Positions 23,700 through 36,295 are shown, numbered from the stretch's first letter. The stretch is DNA of 64,000 nt from Leptobrachium leishanense (GCA_009667805.1 CM019063.1:85959877-86023876), one strand, 5' to 3'. The notes: generated from the sequence alone by a model not told the origin. A program made the numbers and translations.

Positions 23700-26507
23700 A
23701 TTTATAAAGGATTTTACCAGGAAGGATACATTGAGATTTCTCTCGTTTTCAAGTATGTCCTGGGTTCAAGAACATTGAAGTGTTACAGTTACAGAAATAC
23801 AAAGTAATACAATGCAAGATATTAAAAAACCAACACAAATATACAGATTAACAGAAAATAAATATGTAGGAAATATAGTCACTAGGTTACATGTTTACAG
23901 GTGCATTCTGTATTGAGGTATGTTAGTAAGGAGCTCTTGAGTGACTTAAGACTGGGGGAAGATTTGATGGTGTCTGGGAGGTTATTCCATAATTGTGGTG
24001 CTCTGTAGGAAAATGAGGACCGAGCCGCTGTCTTTTTGTATTGTGGTATTGCAAGTAAGGTGCTGGTCCTGGATCGGAGGTTATAGGATGAGGGAGCTGC
24101 TGGGGGAAGCAGTCTATTCAGGTAGGGTGGTAGCTTCCCAGAAATGCTCTTAGACACCAGGCTGGAGAGGTGAAGGGTGCGTTTAGACTCTAGCGATGGC
24201 CAGTTTAGCTCTTTTAACATGTCACAATGGTGGGTCATGTAGTTACATTGTAATGCGAAGCGGCAGAAGGAGTTATACAATGTAGTAAGTTTCTGAAGGT
24301 GTGTTTGCGGGGCTGCTGCATACACTACATCTCCGTAATTAATAGCCGGCATAAGCATTTGTTATACAATCTGCTTTCTTACCGCGGGGCTCAGGCAGGA
24401 TTTGTTTCTGTACAGGGCACCTAGTTTGGGGTAAAGTTTAGATGCGAGTTTTTCGATGTGGGGGCCAAAGGATAGATTAGGGTCCAACCACATACCTAGA
24501 TATTTGAGAGAAGTGACTGTGGTCAGTGTGCCATTTGATTTTGTCCCAACACATAGATGGGGATTTTGCAATTTGTGTAGTTTAGGTGCTGTTCCAAAGA
24601 GCATCGTTACAGTTTTGTCAGTATTTAAAAAAAGTTTGTTGTGTTCGATCCACTTTTCTACCTCTGTGAATTGTTCTTGCAGCATGGCCTCCAGCTGCGG
24701 GAGATTTGGTTTGATGGTATAGATTACAGTGTCGTCTGCGTACATATGTACAGTTGAGGATTTGCAGACGTTGGGCAGATAATTTATGAATATTGTGAAT
24801 AGCAGGGGGCCTAGTATTGAGCCTTGGGGTACACCGCAAGTGACTGGGAGCGGGAGGGAGGAGCTGCCAGAAATTGACACATATTGTGATCGGTCGGATA
24901 CATATGATTGAAACCAGGTTAGCGTGCGATCACCAATGCCAGAGTTTTTAAGTTTTTCTAACAAGATGCTATGGTCTACCGTGTCAAAGGCCTTGGCAAA
25001 ATCAAGGAAGATGGCTCCAGTTAGGTTTCCTTGTTCCATCCCAGCTTGGAAATCATTGCAGACTTTTAAAAGGGCGGTTGTAGTTGAGTGATTTGGACGA
25101 AAGCCTGATTGATCCGGGGTTAAGTAGTTCCAATATTGATAATAATCACGTAATTGTGTGTAGACACATTTTTCTAACACTTTTGACATTACAGGGAGCA
25201 ACGATATCGGACGGTAGTTGGATACCAAAGTACTGTCACCACTTTTATGGATAGGTACCACTCTTGCAGTCTTCCAGAGCTTGGGTATGTTTCCAGTCGC
25301 CAGTGATTCATTTATTAGGGTTGCGACAGGATTTGCAATTGCTGGCGCACTGATTTTCAGCAGCATTGCTGGTATTTGATCAGGTCCAGACTGGTATTTC
25401 ATTTTTTGCGTACGGAGAAGTTTAGTAACGACACTGACAGGTACTGGTCTAAAACTGAATTCCTGTCTGATACAGGGACTTTGCACAGTTGGAGGGGCCT
25501 GACCTGCATGAGGCCTCTCTGATTGCATGTCATTTCCTAGCTTGGCAATCAAAGTGGTGGCGCATCCAACAAAATAATCATTAAAGGCATTTGCTACATC
25601 TAGGGGGTGTTGCAGGGTTTGGTTGTTTACTTTGACAGCAGCTGGCTGGGAGTGGACTGGGGGTGCTTGTATGTTACTTATGGTTCTCCAAAATTTTCTA
25701 GGGTTTGATATGTTATTGTTTAGATTTTGATTGAAGTAATGGGCTTTGGCCATTTTTGTTTGTTTTGTGCATTCATTCTGGCATTTTCGGTATTCGTAGT
25801 GATCGTTCATGGAACCAGTACTCTTGAAATTTGACAATAGTGAATCTCTAAGCTGGTACATTAGTGTAAGATCAGCTGTAACCCAGGGGAGATGGGTCCC
25901 TTTTACTCGCACTTTACGCAGCGGGGCATGGGAATTCCAGACTTGCAGGAGCTCAGACTGAAAGTATTCAACTGCACAGTCTAGGTCTGGGATTAGGTTT
26001 AGCCTGTACCAGGGGAGCTGTTTGAGATCACTTAGGAAGGATTCAAGGATAAATGTCTTGAAAGACCTGGTGGTTATTACCTTTGGGGGAGATTTCAAGG
26101 CTTTTATTTTGCGCACGCAGTACACTAGACAATGGTCACTAAAGCTATTAGCAAGAACGCCTGCCTCCTGTATTCTATCAGGAGATGAGGAGAGAATCCA
26201 GTCCAGCAAGGTATGGTTAGTGCTTTTCATATTAATGCGAGTGGGGGAGGAGATTAATTGAGTTAGCTGCAAAGTTTTAAACAGTGAGCAGTGTTTATTG
26301 TTTTTAGGATTTAGCCAATCTGTATTAAAATCGCCGAGGACCAGTAGTTCACTTTTTTGGTTTTGGGCAAGTAGGTTATTAAGGATTTGATATATGTCAG
26401 AGAGGGAGTGCACTGGAGAGCTCGGTGGACGATAGAACCCAGCAACAATGATTGATTTACTGAATGGGATCTCAATTATACCAGAGAGGAAATCAAAGGT
26501 GACACGT
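23700..26507 (-). mobile_element. Rex1-type non-LTR retrotransposon, 5' truncated
   Basis: It runs on the minus strand from a 5' truncation near 26507 to a 3' end near 23700. The 3' untranslated part ends with GAGAAATCTCAATGTATCC, TGGTAAAATCC and TAAATAAATAAG. This end is the source of many short fragments in the window (2445, 3396, 28686, 40476) and of the array at 55111. Only one in-frame stop is seen in about 2.6 kb of coding sequence, so the copy is young. Confidence 0.85.
23882..26507 (-). pseudogene. Rex1 endonuclease-reverse transcriptase, one in-frame stop
   Basis: The protein would nick DNA and copy the element's RNA at the target. The frame is open from about 26507. An APE-type endonuclease C-terminal half comes first: the FYRPPSSP motif, GDFN about 28 codons after the Met at 26413, then SDH at about 92-94. 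The reverse transcriptase follows: SNYRPISLLP, the GFRPNHST motif, FLDFAKAFDTVDH (first catalytic Asp), TCGVPQGSILGPLLF, and YADD at about 558-561. YADDTVIY and this motif order favour the Rex1/Babar clade. A TAA stop at 24362-24364 interrupts the protein. Reading continues in the same frame for about 160 codons, through YGDVVYAAA and LWNNLPDTIK, to the natural stop at 23882. The N-terminal half of the endonuclease is lost by truncation. Confidence 0.88.
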
Positions 26508-27660
26508 CCACGCAGCTGTGTTCATCACCTCCTGGAGTCCATAGGACTCCATGGTGGATTCTACTGCTGGGCTCTTGCAGGGCCACGTTGTGATTCCTGG
26601 AGGGAGACTTGTGAATTTTTGGGACGGGACAGAGGAGATGGCTGAGCGAGCGGCTGGCTGCTGGGTGGCCTTCCTTACCAGTGAGACTCGAGGCGACACG
26701 TCTTCTGTGCGGTGCCTGCGCAATGCATCTATGTAGGTGAGGAGGGCAGCACCAATGCAGTGTGAGGGCCATTTCCCAGCCTTGTGTTCGCAGGATGGCA
26801 CGCACGCTGCAGCGGCTGTCAGCCCGGCGGCCCCTCCTCCCCCTCACTCACTAGCAGCAACAACACATACACAGACAGTCGACCAGCGCCCACGGCAGCC
26901 AGGCAGTCCATAACCCGCGGGCCAGCCCGGCCGCTGCTGGCCGCTACCAGCCCACGGTTTCTAAAGTAATGATGTGCTGCGGCCCAAAGATTGCAGCAGC
27001 CTACCGGGATTACTCCCGGTATCCTGGTAGGCCAGTCCGGCCCTGTAGGTAGATGACTCCAGACATATCAGCATTATATAAAGCAATATATAATTATCAA
27101 ATATAAAATTGCATTTTATGCATCAGCAACGTTTTGATTACTTGATGTCACTTACAGTCATTTTGAGGAAACCGCAAATATTCATGTCTGCTTTGAAAAA
27201 ATATATTTTGCAAGCAACTGTTTCTAATGTAATTTTGGCTGATGAATTCTAAAATCACAATAATAATATCATATTACCCACAGTTTTTTCACAATTTAAC
27301 AAGTTACATGTTTTGTTACCAACTATTGATTTCTGCTACCCACAGTACTCTGCACAAATTTTATGACCCTCAAAATCACAGGCCAAAAAAAACACCCCAT
27401 CTGAATTTAACTAAGGAAAAGGGTAAGAGCCTTCCACTGAACAATTACTGCAGTGATTAATATGTTTCAGCTGCAAAAAATGAGGTCAGCCGACTATGTG
27501 AATATACAGATTTTCCATCAATGGATTTTTTTCTTCCCTGATGGTGTGGGCACATTCCAATATGATAATTCAGGATTCAGACGACTCAAATTGTACAAGA
27601 GTGATTCAGGATGCATGAGACATAATTTTCATACATACGTGATCGTTAGCTCTAGTTAAC
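26508..27660. other. Unassigned region, partly GC-rich
   Basis: At 26515-26570 is a short repeat, containing CACCTCCTGGAGTCCATAGG, shared inverted with 28132-28165. A GC-rich block at about 26790-27045 has no motif that I recognise. The rest is A/T-rich. The overlapping open frames on both strands look like chance. Confidence 0.4.
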
Positions 27661-28330
27661 GAATGCCGCCCATATCACATCCTGAAAGATAGCGGGTTAA
27701 AAACCCATCAAAGCATCGGTAATAGCTGTTCATACCGCGAGCTTACTGTACTTTGCGCTCGCTATAATTAGCATGGGGGAGTGCAAAGAGTAATTAGTTT
27801 TAGGATTACAAAGTCCTAACGCTAAATACCGCAACACTGCGGCTTACTGAAACGGTATTTACAGCTGGAAGCTGGTGCTGATCAGTTATCTGATCAGCAC
27901 CAGCTTCTGCAGAATCAGTTATCACCAGCTTAACCCCCTCCCAAAAAATCAGATATTCACCTCTCATCCCACGGTGTGAAAGGTGGCACGATCCGCCGCT
28001 TCTGGCTGCCGGGAGCAGAGTGATACTGGGGAGAAATAGTCCCCTGTCTCCCTCTGCGAATAATTCAACCGGCCTGCATGACCTTGTGAGAGCGAGATTG
28101 TGCAGGTCCAGTGGTCCAGCAGCACAACCCTCAATGGAGTCTTATGGACTCCAGGAGGTGATACAGGAATATTGAGTATCCAGGAAGGTTTGCGGCCGTT
28201 ACAGGGCAGGGTGCTGAATTTAGCACCTGCCTCGCAATATGGAGTTAAAACGGGGATGCCACGGGGAAACCTGCAGTTGTAGGTTTTTCCTGTTAGCGTC
28301 CCCGTTTTAGCGCCAGGGACGTGATAATGC
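27661..28330. repeat. Compound repeat block with two strong hairpins
   Basis: A perfect hairpin lies at 27869-27906 (17-bp arms, 4-nt loop). A second, imperfect hairpin at 28246-28312 shares AACGGGGATGC with 23567-23630. The block resembles parts of 38030-38400 and 30410-30642, so it is probably a decayed MITE cluster. Confidence 0.5.
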
Positions 28331-28556
28331 CTTTGATTTCTAGTTGACATCCGATTATGAAATCCTCACAATGTAGAAAATCTTCTAATTAACATCTGAA
28401 CATCTGAATCAGGGTGTTTTGTCAACACAGACCAAGGAGGTGTCCTTGAAACATGTTGATGGCTGCCTTGACCATTGGACATTTCAACAAATCTCCCTGA
28501 TTTTCACAGATGTGCTAATACCGCAATAATATTGATATCCTTTGCTAAATACCACC

Positions 28557-28763
28557 GGCTGGGTGGAGTAGAGGTAACATCACTGCTCTGCATGGAGAGA
28601 GCCTCTGGAGTCATGGGTTCGATCCCAGCGAGCAACCTCTCCAGTAAGTGTCCTTGGGCAAGACACCCAACGGTACATACTCGCCACCCAGGACATATTT
28701 GAAAATGAGAGACATCTCAATGTATCCTTCCTGGTAAAATCCTTTAAAAAAATATATATATAT
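28557..28763 (+). mobile_element. tRNA-derived SINE with a Rex1 tail
   Basis: The head (28557-28635) has an exact RNA polymerase III B box, GGTTCGATCCC (28617-28627), inside a T-arm-like hairpin. The A box region GAGTAGAGGTAACATC is degenerate. The body continues with TGTCCTTGGGCAAGACACC. The tail from 28688 (GGACATATTTGAAAATGAG, then ATGTATCCTTCCTGGTAAAA) is the 3' end of the Rex1 LINE at 23700. SINEs that share a LINE tail are normally moved by that LINE. The end runs into an A/T tract. Confidence 0.8.
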
Positions 28764-28948
28764 TTGTCTCTAATAAGTATCTAATACCTTAAATTTCAGA
28801 CAGAAAACTTTGTTTTTTGGGGCTTATTTCCAACCAGATTGTTTTCAAAAAGGGACATTCTTTGAAATTCTACTGTAGCTGAAGCCATTCAACTAAATCA
28901 ATCGATATTTTGAAAAAAAAAGGATGTTTTAATTAAATAGACATCTAA

Positions 28949-29375
28949 GGCTGGGGTCAGACTAGCACATTTTTAATGTGCGTTTAGGCGCACTTAATCA
29001 CGGCCGCAGTAGCAGCAAATTACACGCAATGACGGCCAATATACGAAGTACGGACGCATGAAAGTCCGGCCGCGCAACGCAAGTGGAAAATTAAAGCATT
29101 TTTTCGAGAACGCAGAACCGCTAGTACTGACAGACAGAGTGCGCTGCGTCCGCTAGCGGCATATGTGCGTGATTAGGAGACGTCAGACGCTGCTCATGTC
29201 CGGCCAACATAACGTCCAGACGCAAAAAGTGTTTTATTGACGATCCGTAAAAAATCACGCACGAAAATGCGCATCGTATGACCGTTTTCGCGCATTCTGT
29301 GAAAAAATACAGCAATGCGTTCAGACGCACTTTTTGACGGTTGCTGCGAATAATGCGTTCGTCTGACCCTAGCCT
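28949..29375. mobile_element. PIF/Harbinger-like MITE, family H1, copy 3
   Basis: It begins GGCTGGGGTCAGAC after TAA (28946-28948) and ends GTCTGACCCTAGCCT before TAA (29376-29378). The CpG-rich interior matches 6910-7331. No protein is encoded. Confidence 0.75.
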
Positions 29376-29378
29376 TAA

Positions 29379-30642
29379 ATAGAAGAGGTTACCGAATGGA
29401 GTTCGGTCTAGAAATACATGTTTGAGAAAACACTGAAAACAGTGCATTTTAGTAATTAGCATAAATTAAATTATCTTTGCAATGCCTCCATGAAAAGATT
29501 GATCCATCAATGAAGGATTTGGGAAGGAATTGCATTTGATTTTTTTTTTAATTTTGCAATTTGTGTTTGATAAATAATAAATATACAGTAAATTGCATTA
29601 CTCTAAAAAAAATCACTGACTTTATAACATTATTTTTATCATTCTTAAAGTTGATTTATAAAATTGTGCTACTTAAATTATTATCGGTTTCTATAACATT
29701 ACTTTGATCTTTAATGAAAGGTTCACACATTCTTTGTACTGTTTTTGATCTCTTCACTGGCCTTCACAGTCTTGTCAGCAGAAGGAAAATGCTTTGGGAA
29801 AATAGTAAATTATCCATTCACAATCTTCTGTATATCAGAGTTGATGTCAACCTTGACATACATACACGTATCACAAATGCCTTTTTTAAAGAATATTTTG
29901 TAATCTAATCTATCTACCCAAGGTCGTATAGTAAAATGCAAAAGTTCCATATTTATGTATAGATATATTTTTTCTATGACTTTCATGAGTTCTGCTTTAG
30001 TTGCTGTCCTTGTCATTAAATAGAGGGGAGAAAGGAACGAAGGTGAGGTAAGTGAGGAAGGAAAGAATGTTGTAAGAAATGGGAGGGAGGGAAGGAGGGA
30101 GGGAGGAAGGAAGGGATGAGGAAGTGATGATCAAACAAACAAAGGACAGAGGAAGTGAGAGAAGGAAGAAAATTATGCAGTGGTTGAGTTTAGGGTCGGG
30201 ACATATGTTAACTATTCAAATAATGAAACCGTTTAGCATATATAAATATCATAACTGCATTTTACACTCATGAAGCTTTAAATAGGCCTGAAAGTGCCAC
30301 CTCAGGACGTTGTTTCTCCATTAAAAAAACATCACTTCATCTTGAAAAATAATTATATAAATTAAGTTGGTACCAACAGGTCAAGTCATAGCACAAATAG
30401 ATTCTAAGCCCCCATGAAGAGAAAAGCATTAGGGCATGATCGGCTGTCCTGAGCTAAAAATGGAGTGCTACGGTTCGATTGCTAATTCTCCCTTTGCATC
30501 CCAGTTTCACCATCAGATCGCGGGGAGGCGCCGAGTCCAGAAGCCTGCTGCATAGCCTTGCGAATGCTGGGCGCAGCGTTAACGCACCGTCCCAAGCTTC
30601 CTTTCCATGGAGTCCATAGGACTTCATGGAGGCTTCCCCTAC
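29379..30642. other. Unassigned region with a purine-rich tract
   Basis: A nearly pure A/G tract of GGAGG and GGAAG steps lies at about 30022-30173. The last 230 bp before Gypsy-1 resemble the decayed repeats at 27661-28330. No gene seen. Confidence 0.5.
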
Positions 30643-30647
30643 CTGGT

Positions 30648-31196
30648 GTCACGGTTCCCGGATCCCACCACGCAGTACTTAACCCCCAACACTCCACAAA
30701 ACCCAGAAGCTACCAACAGTGTAGCTGTGAATGATCCCTATCTGTCTGGTCCTTAGAATTGGCCAGGTAAACTAGCTAGACAGAAAAGGGTTAACAATAC
30801 GGAGAGGAGTCAGCCGAGCCAGAATCAGGAATACAGAGTTCAGAATGGTCAAATGGAATAGCCGGGTCGGTATCAGAGCAGTAGCGTAGTACAAGTAAAT
30901 AGTCTAGGGCAACAGAAGGCAGAATGGTCAGAACACAAGCAGAGGTCAATAACAGGTTAAATCAATATAGCAGTCAGGGTACAAGGAGCTCAGGTATGGA
31001 TAACCACGATCTGGCAACTTCTGAAACTATACTGAGGGTTTTTTAAAGACCTTCACCAGACCACGCCCCCCACTCAGCCACACCTCATGCAATCACCTCC
31101 CTGCCTGTCTCCATTTAAACCGGGCAGTGATCAGCGAGCAGCATCAGACTTGCTGTCCTCAAGCACACAGGTAGGGCTGGAAGCCCCAACGTTACA
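30648..31196 (-). repeat. Gypsy-1 3' LTR
   Basis: It is 549 bp. On the coding strand it starts TGTAACGTTGGGG and ends GGGAACCGTGACA, with TG...CA ends. The pol frame appears to run about 80 bp into it. Confidence 0.92.
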
Positions 31197-31199
31197 GTA

Positions 31200-32421
31200 C
31201 CCCCCTCTCCACGGGAGGCCACCGGACGACCAACAGGACGAGCGGCAATACGACCACCAGGGCGATCGGGGTGCGAGGCATGGAACGCCCTGACCAACCT
31301 AGAGGCAGACATGTCGGAAGCTGGAATCCAGGACCGGTCTTCCGGGCCATAGCCCACCCAATCGACCAAGTACTGCAGAACACCCCTGCACAACCTGAAC
31401 AGGTGGAGGAGGAGGAACGACCCGCGTGTACCTGTTACAACAACAAAGGTTTCAGTAGGGAGAGGTGTGAAAGACGTTGTGCAAGCGAAGATGTTTAGGA
31501 GGGCAAGAGCATAAGCCACAGGTTAACGCGGCGAATGATCTTATATGGACCAATAAACCGAGGTGCCATTTTCATAGAAGGCACCCGTAACTTCCATGTT
31601 CCTAGTAGACAACCAAACTCTATCCCCCACGTTATAGGAGGGAGCTTGTAACCTATGCCTGTCAGCCTTGCGTTTCTGGACAGCAACATTGCGCTCCATA
31701 TTTACGCGAATCTGTCTCCAAATCTCTTGTAGTTGAGTGAGGATGGTCATCGAGAGCCGGGATGGCCTGTTCATTAAACTGAAGCGGTAGAGCCGGAGGG
31801 AAAAAACCATAGATAGCAGAAAAAGGAGAGTGGCCAGTGGTCTCATTAACGGCGTTATATCGTGCATACTCAGCCAGGGCAACAACTCCGACCAATTGTC
31901 TTGTTGTTGTGTGGTAAAGCAACGTATGTACTGCTCGAGACCCTGATTTGCCCTCTCTGCTGCCCCATTGGTTTGTGGATGGTATGCTGAAGAGAAGGCC
32001 AATCGCACCCCCATCTCCGCACAGAAAACCCTCCAGAAACGAGGGACGAACTGAGCTCCTCTGTCAGAGACTATTTCAGACGGAACCCCATGTATTCGTA
32101 CAATCTCTCTAGCAAAGACAACCGCCAGTTCTTTGGCTGTAGGAAGCTTAGGTAAAGGGACAAAATGAGCCATTTTGGAGAAGCGGTCTACAACTGTCAG
32201 AAACCACAGTATGACCTTTGGACTTCGGCAAGTCCACAATAAAATCCATAGATAGATGAGACCAAGGCCTCTTAGGCGTGGGTAAAGGCTGCAATAGACC
32301 GACAGGCAAGGTTTTACTGGTTTTTGCTTTCTGGCACAGATTTGACAAGCCAAAACAAACAGGCGTACGTCCTGTCGGCATGGTGGGCCACCAGAACTGT
32401 CTGGAGATACTGGTAAGAGTC
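31200..32421 (-). pseudogene. Gypsy-1 integrase and chromodomain, frameshifted
   Basis: The enzyme would insert the DNA copy into the genome. Visible parts are the zinc-finger end CQICARKQKP; core motifs VDRFSKMAHF (first Asp), SDRGAQF (second Asp) and the NGAAERANQGLE region (Glu); the C-terminal APSYNVGDRVWLSTRN; and a chromodomain containing [17 protein letters not shown]. They fall in different frames, with shifts near 32250, 31850, 31600 and 31480, so no intact integrase can be made. In family members the chromodomain guides insertion to marked chromatin. The H2 insertion at 32425 cuts this part from RNase H. Gypsy-2 has lost the core altogether. Confidence 0.85.
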
Positions 32422-32424
32422 TTA

Positions 32425-33335
32425 CAGGGTTATCCAAAGAGATTCGAAAAGTCACCGCACGTTCGGTGACTTTTCGTTCTCTTCAATTCGGTTCCTTTTG
32501 CCGATTGCATTTCGGTGACCCTGCGGTGTATTCAGCAAACAGCACAGGGCCCCGAATTGGCAGGGAAAAGCTGCCGCACATCCACCGAAAACTAACCGAA
32601 TGCACGCTGAAAACAAGCAAAAACATCTGGATTAACCTTTGAAAAAGACGAACAGGAGCCGAACAGGAGCCGAACATGAGCCGAATCACACAGAGCCGAA
32701 GCAGCTGTGACGTAGAGGAGGCAGTGAATAAATTAGAAAAACCATTTGTATGAATCTGGGAAAAGAAACGCTGTTTGCAAAGAAACTACTGAGCGAAAAT
32801 GTCTGAATTTTTCACAGGAGGTCCAGGGAATGATAATAAAGAGGCTGTTACAAAAAAAAATAAGTAAACTGAAAAAAAAAAAAAAAAAAAAATCGGACTT
32901 TTAATAAAAATAAAAAAAAAACAGAAAAATGCTTAAAGTATCCTAAAAAATCTATAAATAAGAGACTTTTTGCTGCAGAATTTTATAATGAACGGTTTAT
33001 TAGATATTGAATTAAAACAGGAATATTTTTAACATTGAAGCCTATGGGATTCTCCTGAATAAATTTGCCGAATTAAACCACCGAATGGCAGGGCATTAGG
33101 GGAACCTTTCACTGCTGGTTTGTGTTCTCTGAATAGCCGAAGCAGTGCTTTTTCATGGGGATTTCACTGCCCTCGAACAGGGACCGAACAGGCACCGTAT
33201 GTGCAGACAATTCGCCAGGATTTGGCGAATTGCCTGCTCTCTGGATAGCCGAATGGCCAGGAAAGGTAACCGAACGCTGATTTTCAGCGTTCGGTTACCT
33301 TTCTCAAGCAATTCGGATCTCTTTGGATAACCCTG
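32425..33335. mobile_element. H2 transposon nested in Gypsy-1 pol, TTA target
   Basis: The ends are CAGGGTTATCCAAAGAG and its inverted match, flanked by TTA (32422-32424 and 33336-33338). Gypsy-2 has the uninterrupted site near 49980-49985 (GAGTCTTAGTAAT). Removing the element and one TTA restores this exactly. It is 911 bp and matches 18949-19863 inverted. No transposase motif is visible. Confidence 0.88.
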
Positions 33336-33338
33336 TTA

Positions 33339-35423
33339 GTAATACCAGGATGACCTGCTGGTTTAGAATCATGAAACATTATGAGTAATTCTTGTCTTTC
33401 CTTTTCAGGTACAAACAACATATCTGGAGGCTTGTCAGGTGGAGCCCCCAGTTGAGCTGCCTGGAGGCGTTCCAGGAAAGGCGAGGAGACAGACAAGACT
33501 GTGGAAGCCACAATACGTTCAGGAGGAACTATAGGATTGTGGTCTTGTGTATTAGATTCATATGGGTCATATTGACGAGATAAGGCATCAGCCTTTTCAT
33601 AGCGGTCACCTGGTCTGTAAGTCAATACAAAATTAAACCGAGACAGTAGCAATGACCACCTGGCCTGTCTCGAGTTCAAACGTTTAGCATCCCCGATGTA
33701 CGTAAGGTTCTTATGATCAGTGATTATCAATAAAGGATCAAGAGTACCTTCCAACAAATGTCTCCACTCTGACAGGGCAGACACAATAGCAAGCAATTCT
33801 CTGTTGCCAATATCATAATTGCGTTCTGCTGGTGATAATTTTCTTGAAAAGAACCCACAAGGATGTAGTGGTTTCCCTGGAGATTCTCTTTGAGACAGGA
33901 CAGCCCCAATGCCTATCTCAGAAGCATCAACCTCAAGAATAAACGGAATCCTGGGATCAGGATGCCGTAACACGGGAGCGGAAGTAAAAGCCTGTTTGAG
34001 GGCTTCGAATGCTTGTTTAGATTGAGAAGACCAGATCTGGTACTTCAGACCTTTACGTGTCATATTAATGATAGGAGAGGCTATAGCGGAATAATTCTTG
34101 ATAAATCTCCTATAATAGTTAGAAAACCCCAGAAACCTCTGTATGGCTTTGAGACCTTGAGGAAGAGGCCATTCTGAGATGGCCGTGAGTTTAGAAGGAT
34201 CCATCTCAAAACCCTCTGGAGTGATAATGTACCCAAGAATTTCACAGTAGTAATGTCGAATAAACACTTCTCTAGTTTGCAATAAAGACCATTGTCCAGT
34301 AATTTAGCTAATACCTGTCTGACATGTGCATGGTGGGTTTTCAGATCGGAGAGTAAATCAATATATCGTCTAGGTATACTATAACAAAGGTTTGCAAGAA
34401 ATCTCTGAGCACATCATTAATAAAATCCTGGAATACCGCTGGAGCATTACAAAGACCAAAAGGCATGACCAAGTATTCATACTGCCCACTCCTGGTGTTA
34501 AATGCTGTTCTCCACTCATGCCCCTCTTTTATGCGTATCAAATTGTAAGCTCCTCTTAAATCAAGTTTAGTGTACACTGCTGAACCCCTTAACCTGTCGA
34601 ACAGTTCCGATATGAGAGGGATAGGGTACACGTTCTTAATGGTGATCTTGTTAAGCCCCCTATAATCAATACACGGGCGTAAATCTCCCTCTTTTTTCGA
34701 CACAAAAAAGAATCCAGCCCCTGCTGGAGAAGAGGAACGTCGGATAAAACCTCTCTCCAAGTTCTCCTTGATGTACTCCTCCATAATTTGGTTCTCCTTT
34801 ATGGAAAGAGGATATACTTTGCCTCGAGGAGGCATGGTACCCGGATGAATATCAATAGCACAATCATATGGTCTATGTGGAGGTAGTTTCTCTGCCTCTC
34901 TTTTATCAAATACAGCCCTGAGGTCTGCATATTGTTCAGGAACTTCAGTAGACAATGGAGGGGCTGTGGGTGTGTTCAGGGCACCGACATGCTGAATGGG
35001 TATTAAACAAGTCCCAAAACATGCAGAACTCCAAGACAGTATCTCTCCTTTAACCCAATCAATAACGGGATTGTGTTCCACCAACCAGGGGAAACCAAGT
35101 ACAACAGGATTGGAAGGTGAGTGGATAACTTGGAATATGATCTTTTCTTTATGCAAGAGACCAGTAGTAAGAACTACTGTAACCGTATCATGAGTAATCC
35201 TAGGGCAGGATAACGGCCCGCCATCTATGGCTTCAACGGCTAAGGGTGTCTCTCTTACAACCAGAGGTAGAGAAATGGAAGAAGCGTAGTTAACATCAAT
35301 AAAGTTACCAGCAGCCCCAGAATCCACAAAAGCGGTATTATGTGTGGTCTTGGTCTCCCAAGCCAAGGATACTGGTAACATAAGTTTAGTGTCTTTGATA
35401 GGAGACATGCATGTCACACCCAA
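33339..35423 (-). pseudogene. Gypsy-1 protease, reverse transcriptase and RNase H, frameshifted
   Basis: The protein would mature Gag-Pol and copy the RNA to DNA. From 35423 the frame holds the protease motif VDSGAAGNF, then reverse transcriptase with [21 protein letters not shown] (first Asp), [13 protein letters not shown] and YLDDILIY. Two one-base losses (near 34350 and 34250, by comparison with Gypsy-2) change frame just after YLDD. Reading resumes with GYIITPEGFEMDP, then RNase H: LEVDAS, GNRELLAI, ITDHKNL and KADALSRQ, which give the acidic active-site residues. It runs to the H2 insertion at 33335. All three shifts seen in this copy are one-base changes in short runs. Confidence 0.88.
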
Positions 35424-36295
35424 GGCCTGTCTCCTCAGCTGCCTTAGGTGCGGTAGTTTTCCGGCTTATCATGCATTTTAGGGCGAGTAGGACATTGAAA
35501 TCGTACATGTCCCTCCAAACCACAATACAGGCACAATCCCTCACGAAAACGCCTTGTTCTCTCCTCCTCTGTAAGCCTAGTACGGCCTAGTTGCATAGGC
35601 TCTGAGGGGGGTGATAACTCTCTGGGTGGTGCTTGAAGACAGGGGCCAACCTAGGTAACGGTCTCTTGGATCTCTCTCTTGGAGTCCTTCTATCCCTTAT
35701 CTGATTATCCAGATCTATACAGTAATCAATGAGTTCACACAATACCTCAGGTAGTTTACGTGGAGCTAATTCATGCATCAACGACTCTGATAACCCCTCC
35801 ATAAAAGCCAGAACCAGTGTCTCATTTGTCCAGTTCACATCAGAAATTAAGGTTTTAAATTCTATGACATAATCAGACACAGTTCTGTTCCCTTGACGTA
35901 TGCGGAACAAGGATTTGCCGGCTATCGTGGCCTTTCTGGTAGGATTAAATGTACGTTGTAACTCGGCTATGAATTCTTTATAATCCTGTACAATAGGTCT
36001 CTCTGCCTCCCATAAAGGAGTCACCCATGTCAACGCTCTGCCAGACAGATGGTTAATAGACATGTGCATTCGTTTTAGTACTAAAACGATTTAGTCCGAA
36101 TTTTGGGATAATTTAGTTTTAGTATGACTCAAGAGAAACGAAACTGCTCAGTACAAAAAACGAAAGAAACTAAAATAAAATGCACTACATTTTAGTTTCA
36201 GTCCTTTTTGTGATATTACATTGATGAGTGAAGGAGACCAGCAATGAAGATCGCAACATCCGAAGTTCTGCACACTCCACATGCCAATGCAGTAG

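Noticed and set aside
28557..28635. A functional tRNA gene
   Set aside because: The B box is exact but the A box and acceptor stem are degenerate, and the LINE tail follows. It is a SINE head.
30022..30173. Regulatory GA-rich element
   Set aside because: A simple purine tract is enough to explain it; no factor-binding pattern can be shown.
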